Part shown: piece after piece, positions 17,035-25,030 of the stretch | Position numbering within the stretch: the first letter of the stretch is position 1 | How the letters are laid out: every line of letters begins with the position of its first letter | Assembly (NCBI RefSeq): GCF_001425265.1 | Contig: NZ_LMEC01000020.1 | Span: 1,147,862 to 1,211,861 of the forward strand | Direction: 5' to 3' | Source: Massilia sp. Root418 | Lineage (GTDB): Bacteria; Pseudomonadota; Gammaproteobacteria; Burkholderiales; Burkholderiaceae_D | DNA length: 64,000 nt | The notes under the pieces: generated by a model | Database searches by the model: none | The model's input: the letters and a program-made list of their open reading frames with translations, nothing else | Told to the model about the DNA's origin: nothing | Translations under genes and position numbers: made by a program

Positions 17035-18279
17035 TTACGCGTAAACCGGATGCGCGTCAGCCAGCACCTTTACCGCCGCTTTCACGCGCTCGATGGTGGC
17101 TTCGTCGTGCGGATTGTCCAGCACGTCGGCGATCAGGTTGCCCACCTGTTCCGCCTCGGCTTCCTTGAAACCGCGGGTGGTCATGGCTGGCGAGCCCAGG
17201 CGGATGCCCGAGGTCACGAACGGCTTTTGCGGGTCGTTCGGGATGCCGTTCTTGTTGCAGGTGATGTGTGCCTGGCCCAGGATGGCTTCGGCTTCCTTGC
17301 CGGTCAGGTTCTTGGCGCGCAGGTCCACCAGGAACACGTGCGACTCGGTGCCGCCCGACACGATGCGCAGGCCGCGCTTGATCAGCGTCTTGGCCAACAC
17401 GTCGGCGTTCTTCACCACTTGCTGCTGGTATTCCTTGAACGCCGGCTGCAGCGCTTCCTGGAAGGCCACGGCCTTGCCGGCGATGACGTGCATCAGCGGG
17501 CCGCCCTGGATGCCTGGGAAGATGGCCGAGTTGATGATCTTCTCGTGCTCCGCCTTCATCAGGATGATGCCGCCGCGCGGGCCGCGCAGCGATTTGTGCG
17601 TGGTCGAGGTGACGAAGTCGGCGTGCGGCACAGGGTTGGGGTACAGGCCCGCGGCGATCAGGCCGGCGTAGTGGGCCATGTCCACCATGAAGTAGGCGCC
17701 CACGGCCTTGGCCACGGCGGCGAAACGCTCGAAATCGATCTTCTTGGAGAAGGCCGACGCGCCAGCGATGATCAGCTTCGGCTTGTGTTCCTTGGCCAGC
17801 GCTTCCATCGCGTCGTAGTCGATATCCTCTTCGGCGGTCAGGCCATAGGACACCACGTTGAACCATTTGCCCGACATGTTCAGCGCCATGCCGTGGGTCA
17901 GGTGGCCGCCTTCGGCCAGCGACATGCCCATGATGGTGTCGCCCGGCTTCAGCACGGCGAAGAACACGCCCTGGTTGGCTTGCGAGCCCGAGTTCGGCTG
18001 CACGTTGGCCGCTTCCGCGCCGAACAGTTTTTTCACACGGTCGATGGCCAGCTGCTCCACCACGTCCACGTATTCGCAGCCGCCGTAATAGCGCTTGCCT
18101 GGATAGCCTTCGGCGTACTTGTTGGTCAGCTGGGAGCCCTGGGCTTCCATCACGGCTGGCGAGGTGTAGTTCTCCGACGCGATCAGCTCGATATGGTCGT
18201 GCTGGCGGGTGTTTTCCTTGCCGATCGCGGCGAACAGTTCAGGATCGATGGAAGACAGGGTGTGATCTTTTGCAAACAT
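17035..18279 (-). CDS. glyA: Serine hydroxymethyltransferase
   Basis: A 414-residue PLP enzyme interconverting serine and glycine with tetrahydrofolate, the main one-carbon source. The PLP lysine is Lys229 in TSTTHKSLRGPRGG; SENYTSPAV and YYGGCEYVD are also typical. The ATG at 18279 has a GGAG site about 9 bases upstream; a longer frame would run into the riboswitch leader. Expression is probably controlled by the ZTP riboswitch at 18371-18490. Confidence 0.97.
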   Translation of the reverse strand: MFAKDHTLSSIDPELFAAIGKENTRQHDHIELIASENYTSPAVMEAQGSQLTNKYAEGYPGKRYYGGCEYVDVVEQLAIDRVKKLFGAEAANVQPNSGSQANQGVFFAVLKPGDTIMGMSLAEGGHLTHGMALNMSGKWFNVVSYGLTAEEDIDYDAMEALAKEHKPKLIIAGASAFSKKIDFERFAAVAKAVGAYFMVDMAHYAGLIAAGLYPNPVPHADFVTSTTHKSLRGPRGGIILMKAEHEKIINSAIFPGIQGGPLMHVIAGKAVAFQEALQPAFKEYQQQVVKNADVLAKTLIKRGLRIVSGGTESHVFLVDLRAKNLTGKEAEAILGQAHITCNKNGIPNDPQKPFVTSGIRLGSPAMTTRGFKEAEAEQVGNLIADVLDNPHDEATIERVKAAVKVLADAHPVYA

Positions 18280-18370
18280 GAAAAAACTCCAAGTGAGAGA
18301 GTAAATCTGGCAGGTGGATCGAATGAGGAACGCCAATAAGCGAGGAGCAGCCTCTTCGTGCTTTCCATCG

Positions 18371-18490
18371 GTGGCTGCCCAGGCGAACGGCTATTGATTT
18401 GAAATCTCACGTTCCCCGGTGGATGCCCACCTTTCGCCGATAGGCCGCGCTATGCGCCGACCCGGCTTTTCGCCAGTCACGTGAGACGTA
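18371..18490 (-). ncRNA. ZTP (pfl) riboswitch upstream of glyA
   Basis: On the minus strand the leader shows every ZTP hallmark in order: P1 arm TCTCAC (18486-18481), GTGACTGGCG immediately after, a hairpin GGTGGGCATCCACC followed by GGGGAACG, the closing P1 arm GTGAGA (18410-18405), then after a short linker the 3' pseudoknot half CGCCTGGGCA. ZTP/ZMP accumulates when 10-formyl-THF is short, so switching on glyA is the known logic. A roughly 35-base GC-rich insert sits between TGGCGAAAA and the GGTGGG hairpin. A GCAGCC/GGCTGC pairing (18378-18347) after the aptamer could be the switching helix. Confidence 0.85.
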
Positions 18491-18574
18491 ATGGAAGCCA
18501 GATTGTACTATCAAGTTAAGCAATTACGCTACACTTGCCCTAATTTCCACAATGCCATCTTGCAAGGAACCAAT

Positions 18575-19321
18575 ATGATCGTCTTCATCACCGGCGCCAG
18601 CGCCGGCTTCGGCGCCGCCATGGCCCGCGTGTTCACCGCCCATGGCCACAAAGCCGTCATCGCCGCGCGCCGCACCGAGCGCCTGCAGGCCCTGGCCGCC
18701 GAGCTGGGCGACAAGGTCCTGCCGCTGGAACTGGACGTGACCGACAAGGCCGCCATCCGCGCCGCACTGGACAGCCTGCCCCCGGAGTGGCGCAACATCG
18801 ACGTGCTGGTCAACAATGCCGGCCTGGCACTGGGCGTCAAGCCGGCCCACGAAGCCTCGCTGGACGACTGGGACACCATGATCGACACCAACTGCAAAGG
18901 CCTGGTGACCATGACCCACGCCATCCTACCCGCCATGGTGGCGCGCGGCAGCGGCACCATCATCAACATCGGCTCCACCGCCGGCGCCTACCCTTACCCG
19001 GGCGGCAATGTGTATGGCGCCACCAAGGCCTTCGTGGAACAGTTCACGCTCAACCTGCGCGCCGACCTGGTGGGCACCGGTGTGCGCGCCACCAACCTGG
19101 CGCCCGGCCTGTGCGGCGGCACCGAATTCTCCAACGTGCGCCTGAAGGGCGACGACGCGGCCGCCGCCAAGGTCTACGAAGGCACGGTGCCGCTCTCGCC
19201 GCAGGACATCGCCAATACCGCCTACTGGATCGCCACCCTGCCGCCGCACATGAACGTGAATCAGATCGAACTGATGCCGACTTGTCAGGGTTTCTCCCCT
19301 TTCACCATCAAACGGAGCTAA
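18575..19321 (+). CDS. ydfG: NADP-dependent 3-hydroxy acid dehydrogenase, YdfG-like SDR
   Basis: A 248-residue short-chain dehydrogenase, the same length as E. coli YdfG and very close in motif content. Cofactor motif TGASAGFG (6-13), NNAG (80-83), and catalytic Ser134, Tyr147, Lys151 (YGATK). YdfG-type enzymes oxidise L-allo-threonine and 3-hydroxy acids and reduce malonic semialdehyde. The ATG at 18575 follows a CAAGGAA site; the longer frame reaches into the glyA riboswitch region and is unlikely. Confidence 0.92.
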   Translation: MIVFITGASAGFGAAMARVFTAHGHKAVIAARRTERLQALAAELGDKVLPLELDVTDKAAIRAALDSLPPEWRNIDVLVNNAGLALGVKPAHEASLDDWDTMIDTNCKGLVTMTHAILPAMVARGSGTIINIGSTAGAYPYPGGNVYGATKAFVEQFTLNLRADLVGTGVRATNLAPGLCGGTEFSNVRLKGDDAAAAKVYEGTVPLSPQDIANTAYWIATLPPHMNVNQIELMPTCQGFSPFTIKRS

Positions 19322-19428
19322 AATTAGCGTTTTCGCCGGAAAAAACGTAAGCGAGTGTTACAAGAGGGCCAAACTCGCTTGTGAAATCGCGTAGAATGTT
19401 GCCCAATCTCATTAGTAGTCAGAACAAC

Positions 19429-19851
19429 ATGCCTTCAGCCTTTACCTGGAATGTCCGTGTCTATTACGAAGACACCGATGCCGGTGGTATTGTCTATTAC
19501 GCAAATTATCTCAAATTCTTCGAACGCGCGCGGACCGAATGGCTGCGCGCCATCGGCGTTGACCAGCACGCCCTGCTGCAAGAGCACGACGCCATGTTTG
19601 TCGTGAAGAACGTCGCCGCCGAGTATCATGCGCCAGCCAAACTGGACGATGTACTAAAATTAACCTTAAGTATCGAAAAACTGGGCCGCGCCTCCCTGCA
19701 GTTCGTGCAGCAGGCCTGGAACGGCGATCAACTGCTCAACACGGCGCGCGTAAAAGTTGGTTGCGTCGATTCCGCGCTGCGTCCGCGCGCGGTTCCCGAT
19801 GTGGTAGCGGCACGCATGCGCGGCGCCGAGTCATCCCCAAACTCAGACTGA
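19429..19851 (+). CDS. ybgC: Tol-Pal-associated acyl-CoA thioesterase YbgC
   Basis: A 140-residue hot-dog thioesterase with the family signature YYEDTDAGGIVYYANYLKFFERARTEWL written across residues 10-37 (Asp in EDTDAGG is catalytic). First gene of the tol-pal operon, 4 bases from tolQ. I chose the ATG at 19429 because it begins directly before the conserved domain; in-frame GTG 19381 and ATG 19396 would add 11-16 residues. A TAGAAT -10-like box at 19392-19397 argues for the later start. Confidence 0.93.
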   Translation: MPSAFTWNVRVYYEDTDAGGIVYYANYLKFFERARTEWLRAIGVDQHALLQEHDAMFVVKNVAAEYHAPAKLDDVLKLTLSIEKLGRASLQFVQQAWNGDQLLNTARVKVGCVDSALRPRAVPDVVAARMRGAESSPNSD

Positions 19852-19855
19852 AACA

Positions 19856-20545
19856 ATGAACGTCACCCAAGACCTCTCCTTCATCGCCCTCATCTCCAAC
19901 GCGCACCTGATCGTTCAGCTGATCATGGCGCTGCTGCTCGGTATCTCGCTCACCAGCTGGACTTATATTTTCCGCAAGATGTTTGCCGTGCGCGCCGCGC
20001 GCCGCCAGACCATCGACTTTGAAAAAACCTTCTGGGCCGGCGGCAACCTGCACGCCCTGCACCAAAGCGCGGGCAGCAACCGCGAACAAAGCGGCGCGCT
20101 GGCGCGCATCTTCGAAGCGGGCATGGGCGAATTCATCAAGGGCAAGGCCGCGCACGCCGGCAGCCGCGAAATGGACCCCGGCGCCATCCTGGACGGCGCC
20201 CGCCGCGCCATGCGCGCCGCCTTCCAGCGCGAAATGGACGCGCTCGAATCGCACCTGGCCTTCCTGGCCTCGGTCGGTTCGGTCTCGCCCTACATCGGCC
20301 TGCTCGGCACCGTGTGGGGCATCATGAACGCCTTCCGCGGCTTGGCCAACGTGCAGCAAGCCACGCTGGCCGCCGTGGCGCCCGGCATTGCCGAAGCGCT
20401 GATCGCCACCGCCATCGGCCTGTTCGCAGCGATCCCGGCCGTGGTCGCCTACAACCGCTTCTCGCACGATATCGACCGCCTGGCTATCCGTTTCGAGAGC
20501 TTTGTGGAAGAATTCTCCAACATCCTGCAGCGCCAGTCGCGCTAA
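19856..20545 (+). CDS. tolQ: Tol-Pal system proton channel subunit TolQ
   Basis: A 229-residue inner-membrane protein of the MotA/TolQ/ExbB family with three membrane segments (about 20-40, 130-155, 165-190) and the conserved GTVWGIMNAF and ATAIGLFAAIPAVVAYN helices. With TolR it forms the proton-driven motor that powers outer-membrane constriction during division. Confidence 0.96.
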   Translation: MNVTQDLSFIALISNAHLIVQLIMALLLGISLTSWTYIFRKMFAVRAARRQTIDFEKTFWAGGNLHALHQSAGSNREQSGALARIFEAGMGEFIKGKAAHAGSREMDPGAILDGARRAMRAAFQREMDALESHLAFLASVGSVSPYIGLLGTVWGIMNAFRGLANVQQATLAAVAPGIAEALIATAIGLFAAIPAVVAYNRFSHDIDRLAIRFESFVEEFSNILQRQSR

Positions 20546-20560
20546 ACGGGGAGAACAACC

Positions 20561-21001
20561 ATGGCATCTTCCTTCTCCAGCGGCATGCGCGGCAGCCGAG
20601 GCGGCCGCAAGCTGAAGTCCGAGATCAACGTCGTGCCTTACATCGACGTGATGCTGGTGCTGCTCATTATTTTCATGGTGATGCCGTCGGCCAACAACCC
20701 GTCGCAGGTGGACCTGCCGCAAGCCGAGCGCTCCACCCGCCCGCCGGACGACTACATCCAGATCATCATCAAGCCGAACGGCGCGCTGTCGATCGGCGTG
20801 CAGGGCAAGAACGCGGATGCCCCGGAGACCGAGCCCAACCGCGACGCGCTGGTGCGCAAGCTGCGCAAGCTGCATGAGGCGCACCCCACGTACCCGGTGA
20901 TGATTGCCGGCGACAAGGAAAGCAAGTACGACGACGTGATCCAGCTGATCTCCGAATCGAAGAAAATGGGTATCAGCCGGGTTGGCCTGGCCACGAAGTA
21001 A
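20561..21001 (+). CDS. tolR: Tol-Pal system protein TolR
   Basis: A 146-residue ExbD/TolR protein with one N-terminal membrane helix (VVPYIDVMLVLLIIFMVM) carrying the essential proton-path Asp29, followed by the periplasmic domain. 15 bases after tolQ and 4 before tolA. Confidence 0.96.
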   Translation: MASSFSSGMRGSRGGRKLKSEINVVPYIDVMLVLLIIFMVMPSANNPSQVDLPQAERSTRPPDDYIQIIIKPNGALSIGVQGKNADAPETEPNRDALVRKLRKLHEAHPTYPVMIAGDKESKYDDVIQLISESKKMGISRVGLATK

Positions 21002-21005
21002 CAGC

Positions 21006-21971
21006 ATGACGATGAAACCCGCAACCGCAGGCGGCCCGTACCGGGTGCCGAAACGCGACGACCGCTGGAGCTCGATCGGCCTGGCAGCAGCCATGCACGC
21101 GGGCCTGCTGTTCTTCCTGTGGGTGGGCGTGGCATGGCAGAACAACGAGCCGGTGGCGGTGGAAGCGGAAGTGTGGGACTTGACCACCCAGACCGCCGCC
21201 CCGCCCGCGCCGACGCCGCCGGAGGTGAAGCCGGAACCCAAGCCGGAACCCAAGCCGGAGCCTGAGCCGGAACCCAAGCCGGCGCCGCCGCCGAAAGCGG
21301 TGACGCCGCCGCCGGTGGAAGCGCCGCCGCCGGCCATCGATCCGGACATTGCGCTGCAAAAGCGCAAGGCCAAGGAAAAGGCCGAGAAGGAACGCATCGA
21401 AGAAGAGAAGGCGAAAAAAGTCCTTGAGCAGAAAAAGCTCGAAGACCAGAGGAAGCTCGACGAGAAGAAAAAACTTGAAGAGAAGAAGCTCGAAGAAAAG
21501 AAAGAGGCTGAAGAAAAAGCCAAGGAAGACAAGGCCAAGGAAGAGAAAAAGGCCGCGGAAAAAGCGGCCAAGGCCAAAGCGGAAGCAGAACAGAAGAAGG
21601 CGGATCAGCGGCGCGCGGCCGATTTGGCGCGCATCATGGGCACAGCTGGCGCAGGCACCACCGGCACGGCCGCGAAAGCGACCGCGCCGCGCCTCGACAG
21701 CGGCTACGTGGCCGCCATTACCGCCAAGATCAAGAGCAACATCGCGTATGGCGGCGGCGACGCCGCCGGCAATCCGCGCGCCGAGTTCAAGATCGAGCAA
21801 CTGCCAACTGGGGAAATTATTTCGGTCCGGAAGATCAAGAGTAGCGGTATTCCCGCCTACGACATGGCGGTCGAAGCAGCCATCGCCAAGTCGTCGCCTT
21901 TGCCGAAGAAGAAGGACGGCTCGGTGGAACGCGAGATTACCGCAGGATTCAACATGAAAGATTTGCCTTGA
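21006..21971 (+). CDS. tolA: TolA, TonB-like spanning protein of the Tol-Pal system
   Basis: A 321-residue protein in three parts: a membrane anchor (about 25-45), a Pro/Glu/Lys stretch (about 70-105, repeated KPEP), a long Lys/Glu-rich alpha-helical domain (about 115-210), and a globular C-terminal domain of TonB type (ITAKIKSNIAYGG onward) that binds TolB/Pal. The start at 21006 is preferred over TTG-like or upstream readings in the tolR 3' end. The charged helix is shorter than in E. coli TolA. Confidence 0.93.
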   Translation: MTMKPATAGGPYRVPKRDDRWSSIGLAAAMHAGLLFFLWVGVAWQNNEPVAVEAEVWDLTTQTAAPPAPTPPEVKPEPKPEPKPEPEPEPKPAPPPKAVTPPPVEAPPPAIDPDIALQKRKAKEKAEKERIEEEKAKKVLEQKKLEDQRKLDEKKKLEEKKLEEKKEAEEKAKEDKAKEEKKAAEKAAKAKAEAEQKKADQRRAADLARIMGTAGAGTTGTAAKATAPRLDSGYVAAITAKIKSNIAYGGGDAAGNPRAEFKIEQLPTGEIISVRKIKSSGIPAYDMAVEAAIAKSSPLPKKKDGSVEREITAGFNMKDLP

Positions 21972-21979
21972 GAACCAAT

Positions 21980-23254
21980 ATGAAAAAACTGACTAGCGTG
22001 ACCCATGCACTTGTCGCCGCCAGCCTGCTGGCCAGCCTGAACGCCTACGCGCAACTGCGCGTGGAAATCTCCGGCGTCGGCAGCAACCAGATCCCGGTTG
22101 CGGTAGCCGCCTTCGCCGACGAAAACCTGGCCCCGAGCCAGGCCTCGGCCATCATCAAGGCCGACCTGGAACGCAGCGGCATGTTCAAGATCATCGACGC
22201 CGGCACGGTCAGCAACGTCAACGACGTCGACTACAGCCAGTGGAAATCGCGCGGCGCCAACGCCATCGTGGTCGGCAGCGTGAGCAAGCTGGCCAACGGT
22301 GCCTTCGACGTGCGCTACAAGCTGTTCGACACCATCAAGGCCGCCAAGCTGTCGCAGCTGGACCAGTCCGCGCACCCCAACGAAACGCGCCTGGCGGCCC
22401 ACAAGATCGCCGACGACGTGTTTGAAAAGCTGACCGGCGTGCGCGGCGCCTTCGCCACGCGCGTGGCCTACGTCACCCAGCAAGGCCGCCAGTACCGCCT
22501 GGTGGTGGCTGACTCGGACGGCGAGAACGAACAGCCGGCGCTGATCTCGAACGAGCCCATCATTTCGCCATCCTGGTCGCCGGACGGCAACAAGGTGGCC
22601 TATGTATCGTTCGAGCAGAAGAAGCCGGTGGTGTACGTGCAGAACCTGGTGACGCGCGCGCGCACCGTCATCGCCAACGAAAAAGGCAGCAACTCGGCGC
22701 CGTCCTGGTCGCCGGACGGCAGCAAGGTGGCCGTGGCCCTGTCCAAGAGCGGCAATACCCAGGTCTACATTGCGAACGCCGACGGTAGCGGTATCCGCCG
22801 CCTGACCAACAGCTCCGGCATCGACACCGAGCCGCAATTCTCGGCCGACGGCCAGTACATCTACTTCACCAGCGACCGCAGCGGCGGCCCGCAGATCTAC
22901 CGCATGAGCGTCAACGGCGGCGAAGCCAAGCGCGTCACCTTCAGCGGCAGCTACAACATCAGCCCGCGCATTTCCTCCGACGGAAATACGCTGGCCTACA
23001 TCTCCCGGCGCGACGGCGGCAACTTCCAGCTCTATGTACTGGATCTCGCCTCCGGCCAGGAACAACGCCTGTCCGACACCACCAGCGACGAGTCGCCCAG
23101 CTTCGCTCCGAACGGCAAGTACTTGCTGTACGCGACCGTGTCGGGCGGCCGCAAATCGCTGGCAGTGGTGTCGGTCGACGGCCGCGTAAAGCAACGCTTG
23201 ACGATTCAAGCGGGTAATATCAAGGAGCCCACCTGGGGTCCTTTCATGAAGTAA
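21980..23254 (+). CDS. tolB: Tol-Pal system beta-propeller protein TolB
   Basis: A 424-residue periplasmic protein: signal peptide about 1-22 (cleaved after AYA), an N-terminal alpha/beta domain, then six propeller blades with repeated SWSPDG/FSADG/FAPNG motifs. Starts 8 bases after tolA. It bridges Pal and TolA. The longer reading begins with TTG and adds four residues, so the ATG is preferred. Confidence 0.96.
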   Translation: MKKLTSVTHALVAASLLASLNAYAQLRVEISGVGSNQIPVAVAAFADENLAPSQASAIIKADLERSGMFKIIDAGTVSNVNDVDYSQWKSRGANAIVVGSVSKLANGAFDVRYKLFDTIKAAKLSQLDQSAHPNETRLAAHKIADDVFEKLTGVRGAFATRVAYVTQQGRQYRLVVADSDGENEQPALISNEPIISPSWSPDGNKVAYVSFEQKKPVVYVQNLVTRARTVIANEKGSNSAPSWSPDGSKVAVALSKSGNTQVYIANADGSGIRRLTNSSGIDTEPQFSADGQYIYFTSDRSGGPQIYRMSVNGGEAKRVTFSGSYNISPRISSDGNTLAYISRRDGGNFQLYVLDLASGQEQRLSDTTSDESPSFAPNGKYLLYATVSGGRKSLAVVSVDGRVKQRLTIQAGNIKEPTWGPFMK

Positions 23255-23291
23255 AAAGCAGTCCTTTCATCAACGACCAGGAGAACTAAAA

Positions 23292-23819
23292 ATGCGTAAC
23301 GTTAAAAGCGTAGCCTTCGTCCTCAGCACCGCAGCGCTGCTGTCGGCTTGCTCGACCCCAGTAAAAGTGGCAGAACCAGCACCAGTGGTAGAGAAGCCAG
23401 TAGCTGCCCAGCCAGCCCCTGAGCCAACCCGCCCAGTGGCACCAGTACAAACCGCCGCGATCGATCCGCTGGACGATCCAAAAGGCGTGCTGGCCAACCG
23501 CTCCGTGTACTTCGACTTCGACAGCTACGTCGTGCGCGAAGACGGCAAGCCAGTGGTGCAGAACCACTCCGGCTACCTGACCAAAAACCCTAAGCGTTCG
23601 ATTCTGATCCAAGGTAACACCGACGAACGCGGCGGCGCAGAATACAACCTGGCCCTGGGCCAGAAGCGCGCTGAAGCCGTTCGCAAGGCCATGACCGCCC
23701 TGGGCGTGCCAGAGAGCCAAGTCGAAGCCGTATCGCTGGGCAAGGAAAAGCCAAAGGCCGAAGGCCACAACGAAGAAGCATGGGCGCAAAACCGCCGTGC
23801 CGACATCGTCTACAAGTAA
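23292..23819 (+). CDS. pal: Peptidoglycan-associated lipoprotein Pal
   Basis: A 175-residue outer-membrane lipoprotein with lipobox LLSAC (Cys19), a Pro/Ala/Val-rich linker, and an OmpA-like peptidoglycan-binding domain (SVYFDFDSY...GNTDERGGAEYN...LGKEKP). Good A-rich ribosome region with GGAG upstream. Codon third positions in the linker are less GC-rich than in neighbours. Confidence 0.97.
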   Translation: MRNVKSVAFVLSTAALLSACSTPVKVAEPAPVVEKPVAAQPAPEPTRPVAPVQTAAIDPLDDPKGVLANRSVYFDFDSYVVREDGKPVVQNHSGYLTKNPKRSILIQGNTDERGGAEYNLALGQKRAEAVRKAMTALGVPESQVEAVSLGKEKPKAEGHNEEAWAQNRRADIVYK

Positions 23820-23846
23820 TTTCGCAGTCGCAGTATGGCAACACAC

Positions 23847-23880
23847 GGGGCGGCGCGCAGTTTATACTGCGCCCTGCCCC
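23847..23880 (+). terminator. Strong hairpin between pal and cpoB
   Basis: Outer stem GGGGC/GCCCC and inner stem GCGCAGT/ACTGCGC around a TTAT loop, followed by GTTTCTATTT. This looks like a partial terminator or mRNA-stabilising structure lowering cpoB relative to pal. The trailing T-run is weak, so read-through is expected. Confidence 0.55.
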
Positions 23881-23905
23881 GTTTCTATTTGAAAGCGCAT
23901 AGCAC

Positions 23906-24673
23906 ATGATGACACTGACCAAATCCCGCCTGCGTTCCGCTGCGGCCGCCCTGCTGGCCGCCACCGCCCTCCTGCCGCTGCACGCCGGCGCCGCCCTGTT
24001 CGACGACGACGAAGCCCGCAAGGCCATCCTCGACCTGCGCGCCAAGGTGGAAGCCATGCGCGCGGAGCTGAACGGCCGCATCGAGACCAAGGCGGACAAG
24101 TCCGTCGCGCTGGACATGAACAACCAGCACGAGCAGACCATGAGCGAAATCGCCAAGCTGCGCGGCTCGCTGGAAGTGCTGGCCAACGAACTGGCCAACA
24201 CGCAAAAACGCCAAAAAGACTTCTACGTCGACCTCGACGCCCGCCTGCGCAAGCTGGAGCCGCGCCAGGTAACCATCGACGGCAAGACCGCGGCCGTGGA
24301 CCCGGCCGAGCAAAAAGCCTACGACGCGGCCATGCTGCTGTTCAAGTCGGGCGACTTCAAGACCGCCGCCGTGGCGCTGGCCGAGTTTGTGCGCCAGTAC
24401 CCTGAATCCGGCTATGCCGCCAACGCCCAGTACTACCTGGGCACCACCCACTACGCGCAGAAGGACTGCAAGGCAGCCATCCTGGCCGAGCAAGTGGTGG
24501 TGAAAGCCTATCCGGACAGCCCGCGCGCACCGGAAGCCATGCTGATCATCGCCGGCTGCCAGACCGAGCTGAAAGCGGCCGCCAACGCCAAGAAGACGCT
24601 GACCGAGCTGGTCAGCAAATACCCGGACAGCGAGGCGGCCGGCACCGCGCGCGAGCGCCTGAAGGGCAAGTAA
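23906..24673 (+). CDS. cpoB: Cell division coordinator CpoB (YbgF)
   Basis: A 255-residue periplasmic protein: signal peptide (about 1-28), an N-terminal coiled coil (about 35-105) that trimerises, and C-terminal TPR repeats (about 125-250: YDAAMLLFKSGDFKTAAVAL). CpoB links Tol-Pal constriction to PBP1b septal synthesis. Last protein gene of the tol-pal operon. Confidence 0.94.
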   Translation: MMTLTKSRLRSAAAALLAATALLPLHAGAALFDDDEARKAILDLRAKVEAMRAELNGRIETKADKSVALDMNNQHEQTMSEIAKLRGSLEVLANELANTQKRQKDFYVDLDARLRKLEPRQVTIDGKTAAVDPAEQKAYDAAMLLFKSGDFKTAAVALAEFVRQYPESGYAANAQYYLGTTHYAQKDCKAAILAEQVVVKAYPDSPRAPEAMLIIAGCQTELKAAANAKKTLTELVSKYPDSEAAGTARERLKGK

Positions 24674-24690
24674 GCCGTAGCCGGGCTGTC

Positions 24691-24739
24691 TGATGGCCGT
24701 TTGATGGTCGTTTGATGGTCGCATGATGCTCATGAGCAT
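24691..24739. repeat. 11-bp phased TGATGG array and 14-bp palindrome ahead of the tRNA promoter
   Basis: TGATGG starts at 24691, 24702 and 24713 and TGATGC at 24724, an exact 11-base period. A perfect palindrome ATGCTCATGAGCAT follows at 24726-24739 and directly touches the -35 box. Helical phasing next to a strong stable-RNA promoter suggests a protein-binding upstream activating region, but slippage of a short repeat is possible. Confidence 0.6.
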
Positions 24740-24768
24740 TTGACAGGACGGCGGGACACCCCTATAAT
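24740..24768 (+). promoter_or_regulatory. Consensus sigma-70 promoter of the tRNA-Lys pair
   Basis: TTGACA (24740-24745) and TATAAT (24763-24768) with a 17-base spacer, a perfect consensus match. The first tRNA begins 15 bases after the -10 box. Confidence 0.92.
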
Positions 24769-24782
24769 CTTGCTTCTTTCGG

Positions 24783-24858
24783 GGGTCGTTAGCTCAGCTG
24801 GTAGAGCAGCGGACTTTTAATCCGTTGGTCGCAGGTTCGAATCCCGCACGGCCTACCA
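24783..24858 (+). tRNA. tRNA-Lys (TTT), copy 1
   Basis: A 76-base cloverleaf with encoded CCA. Anticodon loop CTTTTAA gives TTT (lysine); D-stem GCTC/GAGC, T-arm GCAGG-TTCGAAT-CCCGC. The acceptor stem begins with a G-T pair. Close to E. coli tRNA-Lys. Confidence 0.97.
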
Positions 24859-24886
24859 CTCGAAAGAAGCCAAGGTTTGTACCTTT

Positions 24887-24962
24887 GGGTCGTTAGCTCA
24901 GCTGGTAGAGCAGCGGACTTTTAATCCGTTGGTCGCAGGTTCGAATCCCGCACGGCCTACCA
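24887..24962 (+). tRNA. tRNA-Lys (TTT), copy 2
   Basis: Identical in sequence to copy 1, 28 bases downstream and in the same transcript; includes CCA. Confidence 0.97.
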
Positions 24963-24975
24963 AGATTCATCAAGA

Positions 24976-25008
24976 AAGCCCACGAATTTCTGTTCGTGGG
25001 CTTTTTTG
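24976..25008 (+). terminator. Rho-independent terminator of the tRNA-Lys pair
   Basis: An 11-bp stem AAGCCCACGAA / TTCGTGGGCTT with a 6-base loop, followed by a T-run. Position 14 bases after the second CCA fits. Confidence 0.92.
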
Positions 25009-25030
25009 TTTCCGGTCTATTCAGGCGTCT

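Noticed and set aside
24783..24962. Phage or island attachment site at the tRNA-Lys 3' end
   Set aside because: No integrase gene is nearby and the nearby 17-bp repeat lies in the terminator, not in the tRNA 3' end; kept only as a possible small insertion.
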